The notes: generated by a model not told the origin, from the sequence alone. 14,201 nt of DNA from Fidelibacterota bacterium (GCA_002704045.1 PAFF01000088.1:5451-19651); one strand, 5' to 3'; shown: positions 1 to 7,848, counted from the stretch's first letter. Program-made: numbers and translations.

Positions 1-438
1 GCTATGGTCTTGGCTGTTTGGTTGCATATGTTTAGAGTTTTTATGACTGGTTCATATAAACCTCCAAGAGAATTTAATTGGGTGGTAGGTGTATTGTTGC
101 TTACAATTACCTTGTTTTTAAGTTTTACTGGATATTTACTACCTTGGGATCAATTAGCAATTTGGGCTGTAACAGTTGGTTCAAACATGGCAAGAGCGCA
201 TCCTTTTATTGGGTCTGAGGGCCCTGGTGCTAGCTTGCTTGCTATTGGAGATATTAATCTTGTCCACGTTGGTTCCGATGTTAGATTTGCTTTAATAGGA
301 GGACGATTTGTTGGTGAGGCCACTTTACTTAGATTTTATGTTTTACATTGTATTGGAGTTCCTTTCATAGCTGTTATTTTAATGGCTGTTCATTTTTGGC
401 GTATAAGGAAAGATGGAGGAATATCAGAGCCAGTATAA
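1..438 (+). CDS. Cytochrome b, N-terminal (b6-type) subunit of a bc-type quinol oxidase complex, 5'-truncated by the window
   Basis: This is the membrane haem b subunit that oxidises quinol and sends electrons to the c-type subunit and back across the membrane. The frame is open from base 1, so the true start and the first helix-B haem ligand lie upstream; an internal ATG at base 4 is not the start. Visible from the edge are the end of helix B with haem ligand H9 (LHMFRVFMTG), the PPREFNW loop, helix C with the GYLLPWDQ motif of b6 proteins, and helix D with ligands H116 and H131. Those two His are separated by 14 residues, the b6-type spacing, rather than the 13 of mitochondrial-type cytochrome b. 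The stretch between helices C and D is longer than in plant b6. It ends in GGISEPV, and the gene stops in TAA TAA just before a separate subunit carrying the rest of cytochrome b. A Rieske gene is probably upstream but cannot be seen. Confidence 0.93.
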   Translation, partial: AMVLAVWLHMFRVFMTGSYKPPREFNWVVGVLLLTITLFLSFTGYLLPWDQLAIWAVTVGSNMARAHPFIGSEGPGASLLAIGDINLVHVGSDVRFALIGGRFVGEATLLRFYVLHCIGVPFIAVILMAVHFWRIRKDGGISEPV

Positions 439-453
439 TAAATTTTTGCCCGA

Positions 454-1572
454 ATGTTAGATATAATTAAATACATAGTAAACCTTTTACATGAGCCAAC
501 AATAGCATTTACTCTGCTGACTGTCGGTTTTCCCTTTGTTTTTCCACCAACTGATTGGTTTGAAAAAAAACATAGACAGCTTCATATAGATAAATTATGG
601 TCTAATACTGGTGGTGTGGTACTAATGTTGCTTGTAGTAGCGTACTTTGCTTTAGGCTTCACAGATAAAAATGCTTACATAATTTTTACTAAACCAGATA
701 ATGTTCCTATAATATTGATGGCCTTTACAGTTGTTTATTTCTTATGGTTATCAATGAACCAAGCATATAGAAATGATGAGAGATTAGATCGTGGAGAAAA
801 ACCGGATGAATATAATGATCCTAATGATAAAATTTTAGTATGGCCAGATTTAGTTTATAGTGAATTAATAAGTATAATATTGATGACAGTTTTTCTTATA
901 TTGTGGTCTGTATATATCAAAGCTCCTCTTGAAGAACCTGCAAATCCAGCATTAACTCCAAACCCTTCAAAAGCACCTTGGTATTTTTTAGGTCTTCAAG
1001 AAATGTTGGTATATTTTGATCCTTGGATTGCTGGAATAATGTTCCCTTTGCTTATAATAATTGGATTGAGCGCAATACCATATTTAGATATTAACTTAAA
1101 GTCTAGTGGATTTTATGCATTTAAGTCTAGGAGAACAGCAATCTTTGCATTTATGTATGGGTGGTTAGTACTTTGGATTTATCTAATCATTGTTGGTACG
1201 ATTTTAAGGGGACCAAATTGGAATTTCTTTGGACCATATGATTATTGGGATGCTCATAAGGTTGTTTCTTTAACTAATGTTAACTTGTCTGAGTATGTTT
1301 GGGTTAAGGCTTGGAATCAAGGTTTACCGGCGAATCCAATCAAAAGAGAATTCTTAGGTTTTATTTTAATATTTTTATACTTTGCTGTACCACCATTTCT
1401 ATTAGCCAAAACAAAATTAAAAGATATTTTTAAACAGCTTGGACCTGTAAGATATGCATTCCTAATGTTTTTTACATTATCTATGTTATCATTACCAATT
1501 AAGATGTATTTAAGATGGTTTCTTAATTTGAAATATATTGTATCAATACCAGAATGGTTTTTTAACATTTAA
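454..1572 (+). CDS. Cytochrome b C-terminal subunit (subunit IV/PetD-like, extended), Qo-site subunit
   Basis: A 372-residue polytopic membrane protein completing the split cytochrome b. Residues about 129-255 match subunit IV of b6f-like complexes: helix E, the EPANPALTPNPSKAPWYF loop, then helices F and G. The quinol-site motif that is PEWY in classical complexes reads APWY here (residues 174-177). Unlike the roughly 160-residue PetD, this protein has about 130 extra N-terminal residues with two or three predicted membrane segments (near 13-31, 52-69 and 85-101). It also has about 100 C-terminal residues with two more (near 299-317 and 334-352), giving about eight in all. The start ATG is 15 bases after the previous stop and has no Shine-Dalgarno sequence. 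It lies in one operon with the upstream b6-type subunit and the downstream octahaem protein, as in multihaem 'alternative' bc complexes. The terminal residues PEWFFNI are not the Qo motif. Family assignment is secure; the role of the extensions is unknown. Confidence 0.9.
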   Translation: MLDIIKYIVNLLHEPTIAFTLLTVGFPFVFPPTDWFEKKHRQLHIDKLWSNTGGVVLMLLVVAYFALGFTDKNAYIIFTKPDNVPIILMAFTVVYFLWLSMNQAYRNDERLDRGEKPDEYNDPNDKILVWPDLVYSELISIILMTVFLILWSVYIKAPLEEPANPALTPNPSKAPWYFLGLQEMLVYFDPWIAGIMFPLLIIIGLSAIPYLDINLKSSGFYAFKSRRTAIFAFMYGWLVLWIYLIIVGTILRGPNWNFFGPYDYWDAHKVVSLTNVNLSEYVWVKAWNQGLPANPIKREFLGFILIFLYFAVPPFLLAKTKLKDIFKQLGPVRYAFLMFFTLSMLSLPIKMYLRWFLNLKYIVSIPEWFFNI

Positions 1573-1576
1573 TATT

Positions 1577-4500
1577 ATGATAGACGAAAGATATTATAAA
1601 GGAAATGTTTTAAATAAATGGTTTGCTATATCAAGCATCCTAATGTTTGTGTCTGTGATCTTAACTTTCATTGATGATAATGATGATGAGTTCAAAGAAT
1701 ATCAGAAAGAATTTAGAGCATTAGAAGTAGAAACTAGTAAAACCGTTTTAACTGAAGAATTAGAAAAAGTAAAATCAGATAGAATTGATTTTGAAAATAA
1801 GTTGGTAGCTGCCCAAGAAGATTACAATAACAAAAACTCCTTATTAGTTCAAGCACAAAAAGATTCTGCAAAATTAAACGGAAAATTTTATAAAGCTAAC
1901 GCTGAGTTTCTAGCATTTAAAGGCTTGTATGATCAGATTAAATTTGAATACGAAAGTGAGTTATTAGAGCATCAACATCATGACAATGAGGATGAAAATG
2001 TTAAGCCTCAGAAATACAAAAACAAAAAAAAATATTATGATGCTATAGAAAAACTACAAGTTTTAAAACTTGAAAAAGAAAAAAGAGAGAATCTTAAAGA
2101 TTCAAAGATAGCTGAAATAAAATTTATAAAGTCAAATTTAAAAAAAGCACAAGATGAGTTAAATATAGTTTTAAAAGAAGTAAATATCACTCAATCTAAA
2201 ATAGAAAAATTAGATCGTGAAAGTATGACTTTTCAGAATCAAATTGCCGATGTAGTAAGGGATCTGCCTATTATTGACTTTCTAGATCCATACTATGAAG
2301 TAAAACAAGTTGTGTTAGAAGATATAAAATATGATAATAACTTCAAATATGTACCTGTTGTTGACCGTTGTACAAGTTGTCACCTTGGAGTAGACAAACC
2401 TGGATATGAGGATGCACCACAACCATATACCACACACCCTAATTTAGATTTATATATCACTGATGCATCTCCTCATCCGTTTCAAGAATATGGTTGTACG
2501 TCTTGTCATGCGGGACGTAGTAGAGGTACATCTTTTGTTTCATCAGCTCATACGCCACAGTCAGAGGAGCAACAAGCCGAATGGGAAGAAAAATATGGAT
2601 GGCATTATTTACCATTATGGACTGAGCCAATGATACCAACCAAATACACAGAAGCCAGTTGTTTCACATGTCACCAATCTCAACCAATTTTAAATGAAGC
2701 TGAAAAATTAACCACGGGTTTAAACTTAATATCGAGTTCTGGTTGTAATAACTGTCATTTAATTCAGACTTATGATAACCTGGGTAACAATGGTCCTCCA
2801 TTAACTCATTTAGAACAAAAAGTTGATAAGGAATGGGCAGCTAAATGGATCAATAATCCGCAAAGTTTCAGGTATAATACGTGGATGCCACACTTCTTTA
2901 ATCAAGAAAACAATTCATCTCCTGAAATGATTAAACGAACTAATGCTGAAATTTTTGCCATAACAGATTATCTTTTTGAAAAAGAAGATAAAATAGAATA
3001 TAACAATTCAAATAAATATCTAGGTGATTATGATAAAGGTGAAGAATTATTTAATGCTGTAGGTTGCATGGGTTGTCACATAATTGAAGAAGAAAGTGTT
3101 TCTCTGGGAGAAGTAGATACAAGATATGAGTTGCCAACATCAGAGCATGGCTATGAACCAGATCCCAATGGTGATGGATATGAAAAAGCAACTCGATATA
3201 GTTTATTAAAACTTCAGGGACCAAACCTAATTGGGCTAGGATCAAAAACTGATGCAGAATGGGTTTATAATTGGATAAAAGATCCAACAGTTTACTGGCC
3301 CGAGACACAGATGCCAAATTTGAGATTAACAAATCAAGAGGCTAAAGATATAACAGCCTACCTGTTATCTTTCAAAAATGAAGAATTTGAAGAAATTGAA
3401 GCTATAAATTATGATAAAGAAGAAACTGAAAACATAGCGAAACGATGGTTAGTAAAAGCATTTCCAGAATATCAAGCTGCTCAAATGCTTGAAGATATGT
3501 CAGAAAAAGAAACCATCGATTATGTCGCAAAGAAAAGTATTAGCTTTTATGGATGTTATACTTGCCATAATGTTAAAGGTTTTGAAGATGCTAAGCCAAT
3601 TGGTGCCGAATTAACTCACCAGGGTTCAAAATCATATCATAAGCTAGATTTTGGACATATACATGACATTAGCCATTCCAATTATGGATGGTATGAGCAA
3701 AAATTAGCAAATCCAAGAATTTTTGATCGAGATAAAATTGTTGAGCCAGAAGATAAAAGTCGTATGCCAAACTTCTATTTTAAACCAGAAGAGATTGAAG
3801 CTATAACAACAGCAATTTTAGGATTCACAAACAGGCAATTTGGTGATAATAAAATTACCTACAATTTAGCTGAGGATAAAACCCAGTTCGAAGGTCACAA
3901 ATTAATTAATGCTAATAATTGTCAGGGATGTCACATCCATGATGAATTTGGAGGTCAAATAGTTGATGCTATAGGCACGCAAGATTATGCGCCACCTAAC
4001 TTAAATACTCAGGGTATAAAAACACAGCCTGACTGGCTATTTAAGTTTTTTAATAATCCAAATACAATAAGACCACATTTGCAAGTAAGGATGCCAGCAT
4101 TTAATTTCACTGATAGTCAATGGAATAGCATTATAAGTGCATTTCAGAGTTTAGAAAATCATAATTTAGACTTCGAAAATGATTTGATTGTTGACAAAAA
4201 TACAGTTCACTTTAAAGCTGGTGACAAATTGCATGAATTTGGAGCATGCAATAATTGTCATTTTTATGGTACAACATTTCCTAATGGTGAACCTCAAACT
4301 TGGGCTCCTAATTTAGCTATGACAAAAGAAAGATTAAGACCTGAATGGATCATAGAATGGCTTAGAAATCCACAAGCTATAATGCCAGGTACCAAAATGC
4401 CTGCACCATATTTACCTGATAAGGATATTTTATCGACTCCTGATGCTGTTGAAACGTGGGGTAAAGATATAGTTACTTTAAATGGTGATAAGGAAATGAT

Positions 4501-4648
4501 GTTAGAAGGGCTTAAAGATTACTTATACACTATACCCGGTAAACTGGATATTACTAAAGAAGTAAAAGCTTACTTTAGTAAAAATGGTTACGGTTTTATG
4601 AAACCTGAAGAAGAAGAAGATGATGATTGGGATGATGATGATTGGTAG
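1577..4648 (+). CDS. Membrane-anchored octahaem cytochrome c with coiled-coil stalk, bc-complex electron-transfer subunit
   Basis: A 1023-residue protein likely to carry electrons from the cytochrome b subunits to the terminal oxidase on the outer face of the membrane. An N-terminal anchor (residues 13-31) is followed by a charged, heptad-like helical stalk (about 36-131 and 151-228) with a His/Asp/Lys-rich break between. Eight CxxCH haem sites follow, at Cys 265, 307, 362, 390, 497, 660, 782 and 891. The last five each sit in a class I cytochrome c-like unit: a W/Y...(N/D)P element, then an MP motif giving a candidate Met ligand (M437, M579, M730, M839, and M941 or M936). The first three lack this and may be bis-His. 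The C-terminus is EEEEDDDWDDDDW. I chose ATG 1577, four bases after the previous stop; an in-frame ATG at 1538 would overlap that gene by 35 bases and adds residues before the anchor. Haem count and anchor are directly visible; the role is inferred from the operon. Confidence 0.9.
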   Translation: MIDERYYKGNVLNKWFAISSILMFVSVILTFIDDNDDEFKEYQKEFRALEVETSKTVLTEELEKVKSDRIDFENKLVAAQEDYNNKNSLLVQAQKDSAKLNGKFYKANAEFLAFKGLYDQIKFEYESELLEHQHHDNEDENVKPQKYKNKKKYYDAIEKLQVLKLEKEKRENLKDSKIAEIKFIKSNLKKAQDELNIVLKEVNITQSKIEKLDRESMTFQNQIADVVRDLPIIDFLDPYYEVKQVVLEDIKYDNNFKYVPVVDRCTSCHLGVDKPGYEDAPQPYTTHPNLDLYITDASPHPFQEYGCTSCHAGRSRGTSFVSSAHTPQSEEQQAEWEEKYGWHYLPLWTEPMIPTKYTEASCFTCHQSQPILNEAEKLTTGLNLISSSGCNNCHLIQTYDNLGNNGPPLTHLEQKVDKEWAAKWINNPQSFRYNTWMPHFFNQENNSSPEMIKRTNAEIFAITDYLFEKEDKIEYNNSNKYLGDYDKGEELFNAVGCMGCHIIEEESVSLGEVDTRYELPTSEHGYEPDPNGDGYEKATRYSLLKLQGPNLIGLGSKTDAEWVYNWIKDPTVYWPETQMPNLRLTNQEAKDITAYLLSFKNEEFEEIEAINYDKEETENIAKRWLVKAFPEYQAAQMLEDMSEKETIDYVAKKSISFYGCYTCHNVKGFEDAKPIGAELTHQGSKSYHKLDFGHIHDISHSNYGWYEQKLANPRIFDRDKIVEPEDKSRMPNFYFKPEEIEAITTAILGFTNRQFGDNKITYNLAEDKTQFEGHKLINANNCQGCHIHDEFGGQIVDAIGTQDYAPPNLNTQGIKTQPDWLFKFFNNPNTIRPHLQVRMPAFNFTDSQWNSIISAFQSLENHNLDFENDLIVDKNTVHFKAGDKLHEFGACNNCHFYGTTFPNGEPQTWAPNLAMTKERLRPEWIIEWLRNPQAIMPGTKMPAPYLPDKDILSTPDAVETWGKDIVTLNGDKEMMLEGLKDYLYTIPGKLDITKEVKAYFSKNGYGFMKPEEEEDDDWDDDDW

Positions 4649-4660
4649 AATTCTTTTGAA

Positions 4661-5200
4661 ATGGTGAAGAATAACAAGATAAGCCAAAAAGATAGTTTTT
4701 GGCTACCTATAATTTATATTGTATCAATAACAATTTCTCTAGTAGTAGCTTTTCTTATTTTAGGTCCAAGGCCTGAAGGAATGGCTGGTAAGCTTGATGT
4801 ATCAATGCTTCCCACTGTTAACGCAACTTTAAACTTTGTAACAACAATCCTTTTGCTTCTTGGTTTTATTTTTATAAAAAAAAATGATTTAAAAAAACAT
4901 CAATTTGTAATGCTATCTGCTTTCGGAACATCTGCAATGTTTCTTGTTACATATGTTATTTATCATTGGTTTAAAGTTGGTCCAAAATTATACGAAGGTG
5001 AATGGGTATTATTCTACTATTTTATTCTAATAACTCACATAATTTTAGCTGCATTGATTTTGCCACTTGCTCTAATAACACTTTATAGAGGTTGGAATAT
5101 GCAGATAAAACTTCACAGGAGATTAGCTAAAATAACATTTCCTACTTGGCTCTATGTATCAATAACTGGTATCGTAGTTTATGTGATGCTATATATCTAA
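4661..5200 (+). CDS. DUF420 membrane protein, CtaM/YozB-like cytochrome oxidase assembly factor
   Basis: A 179-residue protein with about five membrane segments (near 15-34, 55-73, 83-101, 117-141 and 158-178). It matches the DUF420 pattern closely: LPTVNATLNF, then KKHQFVMLSAF, YHWFKVGP, a YFILITHIILAALILPL helix, LHRRLAKITFPTWLYVSITG, and a VVYVMLY ending. The family's conserved histidines are present at 80, 102, 126 and 152. The Bacillus/Staphylococcus member (YozB, also called CtaM) is needed to assemble active aa3-type oxidase, so a role in oxidase maturation is the best inference here. The gene starts 12 bases after the octahaem gene and is probably co-transcribed with the bc module. 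That links the two halves of the respiratory chain genetically. No Shine-Dalgarno sequence is evident. The exact biochemical activity of the family is not settled. Confidence 0.88.
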   Translation: MVKNNKISQKDSFWLPIIYIVSITISLVVAFLILGPRPEGMAGKLDVSMLPTVNATLNFVTTILLLLGFIFIKKNDLKKHQFVMLSAFGTSAMFLVTYVIYHWFKVGPKLYEGEWVLFYYFILITHIILAALILPLALITLYRGWNMQIKLHRRLAKITFPTWLYVSITGIVVYVMLYI

Positions 5201-5226
5201 TTAAATAATTGATATCTTCTCCATTT

Positions 5227-6120
5227 ATGGGATATTTAGCTATGTTAATAGCAGCATTTTTATGGTCTATTGCAGTTGTCACTTTCAAATCAGTTAGTAA
5301 AAATTTATCTCCTTTTTTAATTAACTCGTTAAAAAATACAATAGCGCTATTTTTTTTTTGTATTCTTTTTTATTTTTTTGAATTTTCATTTTGGTATTCT
5401 GATCTTTCAATTAGAGGATATTACATAATTATTATTAGTGGTATTCTTGGTATGGGTATAGGTGATTCACTATTTGTTTATTCACTCAGCAAAATTAAAG
5501 CAAATCAAGTTGCTATTATAGACACATTTGCTCCAGTTATGAATTACATACTATCTTTTTTTATTTTAGGAACAATTTTAAGTTCATATCAAACATTTGG
5601 TTCTGTTATAGTTATAATAGCGATTCTTTTTGTTACATATGAAAATAGAATTGATAACAATCAAAAACAAACCGATAAAAGAGGTGTTGTATTTCAGATA
5701 TTGGCAACATTCGTTAGCTGTTTAGGCATTGTTATCCTTAAACCAGTATTAAATAAGGTTGGTGGATCAATTGAAGCTCAATTGTGGATTACTGCATTTA
5801 GATTAATTCCAGGAGTTGTAATAGCGTGGGTAATTTTTTTATGTCAAAAAGATAGTTTACAATTATTATTGAGATTGAAAAATAAAATTATAATTAAAAA
5901 AATGATATTTGGCACTTTTGTGGGAACATTTTTAGCATTATCATTTTGGATTGTAGGTTATGCAAATATTGAGGAACCACCTATTGCAAGTATCATTGGA
6001 CAATCTGCGGTAATTTTTATTACAATTTTTTCAAGTATTTTTTTAAAAGAAAAAATTACTAAAACAAAAATAGGGTCAATTATTCTAGCTATAATTGGAG
6101 TTATAATTATAGTAACTTAG
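5227..6120 (+). CDS. EamA/DMT-family 10-TM transporter, substrate unknown
   Basis: A 297-residue, almost wholly hydrophobic protein made of two tandem EamA (DUF6) repeats. The first repeat (about 1-137) contains a GMGIGDSLFVYSLSKIKA stretch followed by a DTFAPVMNYILSFFILG helix. The second (about 151-297) contains the IASIIGQSAVIFITIFSSIFLKE segment typical of the family. Ten membrane helices are expected. Family members are metabolite or drug exporters; nothing here identifies the substrate, and the transporter need not relate to respiration. I prefer ATG 5227 because a TTG six codons upstream (5209) has no Shine-Dalgarno support, though that longer form is possible. The 3' end overlaps the convergent ctaA gene by 14 bases, so there is no room for a stand-alone terminator between them. 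Confidence 0.85.
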   Translation: MGYLAMLIAAFLWSIAVVTFKSVSKNLSPFLINSLKNTIALFFFCILFYFFEFSFWYSDLSIRGYYIIIISGILGMGIGDSLFVYSLSKIKANQVAIIDTFAPVMNYILSFFILGTILSSYQTFGSVIVIIAILFVTYENRIDNNQKQTDKRGVVFQILATFVSCLGIVILKPVLNKVGGSIEAQLWITAFRLIPGVVIAWVIFLCQKDSLQLLLRLKNKIIIKKMIFGTFVGTFLALSFWIVGYANIEEPPIASIIGQSAVIFITIFSSIFLKEKITKTKIGSIILAIIGVIIIVT

Positions 6121-7075
6121 ATTTATTTATATTTAAACATAAATAAACTAAAATGCCTAAAATAGCTGCTCCATTACTCACGTGTAATGAGGTAACTATA
6201 AATTCTTTTTTAGATAAAACTGTCAATGCACCTAAAGCAATTTGGGTTGATATTAAAAGAATGAGAATGATTGGTGTGGTCATGAATAACTTATTTTTAT
6301 AAAGGTTGAAACAATAATAGATCATGAATAGAAAAATAATATACCCAAAAGATCTATGCATAAAATGTATTAACAACTGACCCGATGTTATAGGATCTAG
6401 GTTTAATACAAAATCAAAGCTTTGAACAAAACGTTCGTAATTTATTTTTTCGATTGCATCATCTTTAAAGGAAGGAATCCAAGTATCATTTATTTTTGGA
6501 AAATCTAAAGCGACCAATGCAGATTCAGTATGTCTAACAATAGCTCCTATTATTAATTGAGTCCAAACCATTGCAACAGCAATAAATGATAGCTTCCTGA
6601 TTTTTGAATTTAATTTTACTGCTTTATTTTTATACCATTTAGGTGAAGTTATTACAGCTAATATGATTGTTAAACAGAATGTTGTTTGACCTAATGTACC
6701 ATGAGAAGCTGATAGCCATGCAGGTAAAAAATATAGAACTGTTAATCCACCTAAAATACCTTGAGTAATTACTGCACATAGAGTAATTAAGCTTATAATT
6801 TTTACAAATTTATTGAAATTAGAAAACTGAATTAATATAGTATTCAGCAAAATACAAAAACCTACAATTGAGGCTATTAATCTATGACTATGCTCATAAA
6901 ATATACCACCAACCATTGATGAATAAGGAAAAAGAAACATATTTTCACCAAAAGTAGTAGGCCAGTCTGGAACTGATAGGCCAGCTTCTGTACTTTTTAT
7001 AAGTGCTCCAACAAAAATTAAAAAAAATGTTAGTAACATTGTAAATACTGCTAATATGTGAATGATTTTTTTCAT
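6107..7075 (-). CDS. ctaA: Haem A synthase (CtaA/COX15)
   Basis: Oxidises the C8 methyl of haem O to the formyl group of haem A, the cofactor of the aa3-type oxidase encoded nearby. The 322-residue protein has about eight membrane helices in two related halves. Visible family motifs are GALIKSTEAGLSVPDWP, EHSHR (E61, H64), SHGTLGQ (H125), the second-half counterpart IVRHTESALVALDFP, FMHRSFGY (H240) and LHVSNGAAIL (H298). E61 and H64, H125, H240 and H298 correspond to the catalytic Glu and four haem-binding His known from Bacillus CtaA. The cysteine pairs in the extracellular loops of Bacillus CtaA are absent: the first loop reads SVPDWPTTFG and the second has no Cys, as in cysteine-free family members. 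The start ATG is 20 bases beyond a terminator hairpin and has no evident Shine-Dalgarno sequence. It converges on the EamA gene with a 14-base overlap. Confidence 0.95.
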   Translation of the reverse strand: MKKIIHILAVFTMLLTFFLIFVGALIKSTEAGLSVPDWPTTFGENMFLFPYSSMVGGIFYEHSHRLIASIVGFCILLNTILIQFSNFNKFVKIISLITLCAVITQGILGGLTVLYFLPAWLSASHGTLGQTTFCLTIILAVITSPKWYKNKAVKLNSKIRKLSFIAVAMVWTQLIIGAIVRHTESALVALDFPKINDTWIPSFKDDAIEKINYERFVQSFDFVLNLDPITSGQLLIHFMHRSFGYIIFLFMIYYCFNLYKNKLFMTTPIILILLISTQIALGALTVLSKKEFIVTSLHVSNGAAILGILVYLCLNINKSKLL

Positions 7076-7095
7076 TTAGGAAATAATTGTTTAAA

Positions 7096-7124
7096 AAAAA
7101 GGTGAATATATTATTCACCTTTTT
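7096..7124 (-). terminator. Intrinsic terminator of the cupredoxin-like gene
   Basis: A perfect 13-bp inverted repeat (arms 7096-7108 and 7112-7124, loop TAT) has a GC-containing core, GGTGAATA/TATTCACC, and A-tract/T-tract flanks. Read on the minus strand it begins 19 bases after the stop of the upstream gene and ends in a run of eight U residues, the classic rho-independent form. The flanks are symmetric, so it could also act on plus-strand transcripts. It separates that gene from ctaA, so ctaA is transcribed by read-through or from a promoter in the last ~30 bases before its start. Confidence 0.85.
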
Positions 7125-7143
7125 AATTTTTTAAAAGATGATA

Positions 7144-7842
7144 CTATTTTTTCTTAGAAGGTTTTACAAAAGTGAAATTTTGTTTGCTATTACCATCAGC
7201 AACAGTGACCTGATGAGCAACAGTTTTGTCTTTGAATTTTTCCTGCCAAGCTACAACCTCGTACGTGCCTGCTGGAATGTTATCTATTTTATAAGATCCA
7301 TCGTTTGATGTTACAGCAAAATATGGATGGTCAAATACTTGAACATAAGCGCTCATCCAAGGATGTACGTCGCATTTTACCTTAAATGCATCTTCACTTT
7401 TAACTAATGTCATTTTTTTCTCTTTTAGAACTTTAGGCATAGCAAAATTAAATTCTGTATTAACCTTAGGTAATCCGTGAATATTATGCAATGTTGCATC
7501 ACTGTTCTTAATTAAAATTTCTTGACCTTTCATTACACCCATTACGTGCGGAGAATAAACGCAACCTTTTTGATCTAGAACTACTTGAGTTTTTGTTACG
7601 CTACCTTTAAAATCAATATTTTTTAAATAGACGATAACATTTGCAAGATTGTTATTATCGTCCATAACAAAATCTTGTCTGTAAACTGGAGTTTGGTGAG
7701 ATTTTCCACATACAGGATCGGCATCCATCTTCAACTTTTTCTTTTTAGGACCTTTTCCGTCAAAGTTAACCGTCCCACTTATAGAACCACAAATACCTAC
7801 TGTTAGAGTTGTTAATACTAAAATACTTATTAAACGCTTCAT
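7144..7842 (-). CDS. Secreted cupredoxin-like protein with C-terminal carboxypeptidase-regulatory-like domain
   Basis: A 232-residue exported protein with an N-terminal signal sequence (MKRLISILVLTTLTVGICGS); C18 has Ile at -1, so a lipobox is doubtful. Residues about 85-170 look like a cupredoxin fold with type 1 copper ligands: H119 (TLHN), then C157, H160 and M163 in KCDVHPWM. Two further Cys (C45 in DPVCGK, C94 in KGCVYSPHV) and H99 are candidate extra metal or disulfide positions. Residues about 171-228 form a carboxypeptidase-regulatory-like beta domain (SNDGSYKIDNIPAGTYEVVAW). The mature protein is basic: about 31 Lys/Arg against 22 Asp/Glu by my count, with a KKKK cluster near the N-terminus and a KPSKKK tail. 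A good Shine-Dalgarno (AAAGGA) precedes the ATG. It is divergent from the oxidase operon and may be an electron carrier or copper donor; that role is inferred. Confidence 0.82.
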   Translation of the reverse strand: MKRLISILVLTTLTVGICGSISGTVNFDGKGPKKKKLKMDADPVCGKSHQTPVYRQDFVMDDNNNLANVIVYLKNIDFKGSVTKTQVVLDQKGCVYSPHVMGVMKGQEILIKNSDATLHNIHGLPKVNTEFNFAMPKVLKEKKMTLVKSEDAFKVKCDVHPWMSAYVQVFDHPYFAVTSNDGSYKIDNIPAGTYEVVAWQEKFKDKTVAHQVTVADGNSKQNFTFVKPSKKK

Positions 7843-7848
7843 TTTTTA

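Noticed and set aside
1317..1568. Antisense reading frames within the respiratory genes (this and several similar ones)
   Set aside because: They lie opposite well-conserved coding sequence, show no family features and lack start signals.
1562..1569. PEWF near the end of the subunit IV-like protein resembling the PEWY quinol motif
   Set aside because: It is at the extreme C-terminus, far from the Qo loop; the true motif position is APWY at residues 174-177.
1538..1576. In-frame ATG upstream of the octahaem gene start
   Set aside because: It lies inside the previous cytochrome b gene, has no Shine-Dalgarno sequence and only adds 13 residues before the anchor; ATG 1577 just after the stop is the better start.
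6122..6147. Perfect 9-bp AT-only inverted repeat TTTATTTAT/ATAAATAAA near the convergent ends of the EamA and ctaA genes
   Set aside because: It has no G or C, lies inside the ctaA coding region and is weak as a hairpin in DNA of this composition; not supported as a terminator.
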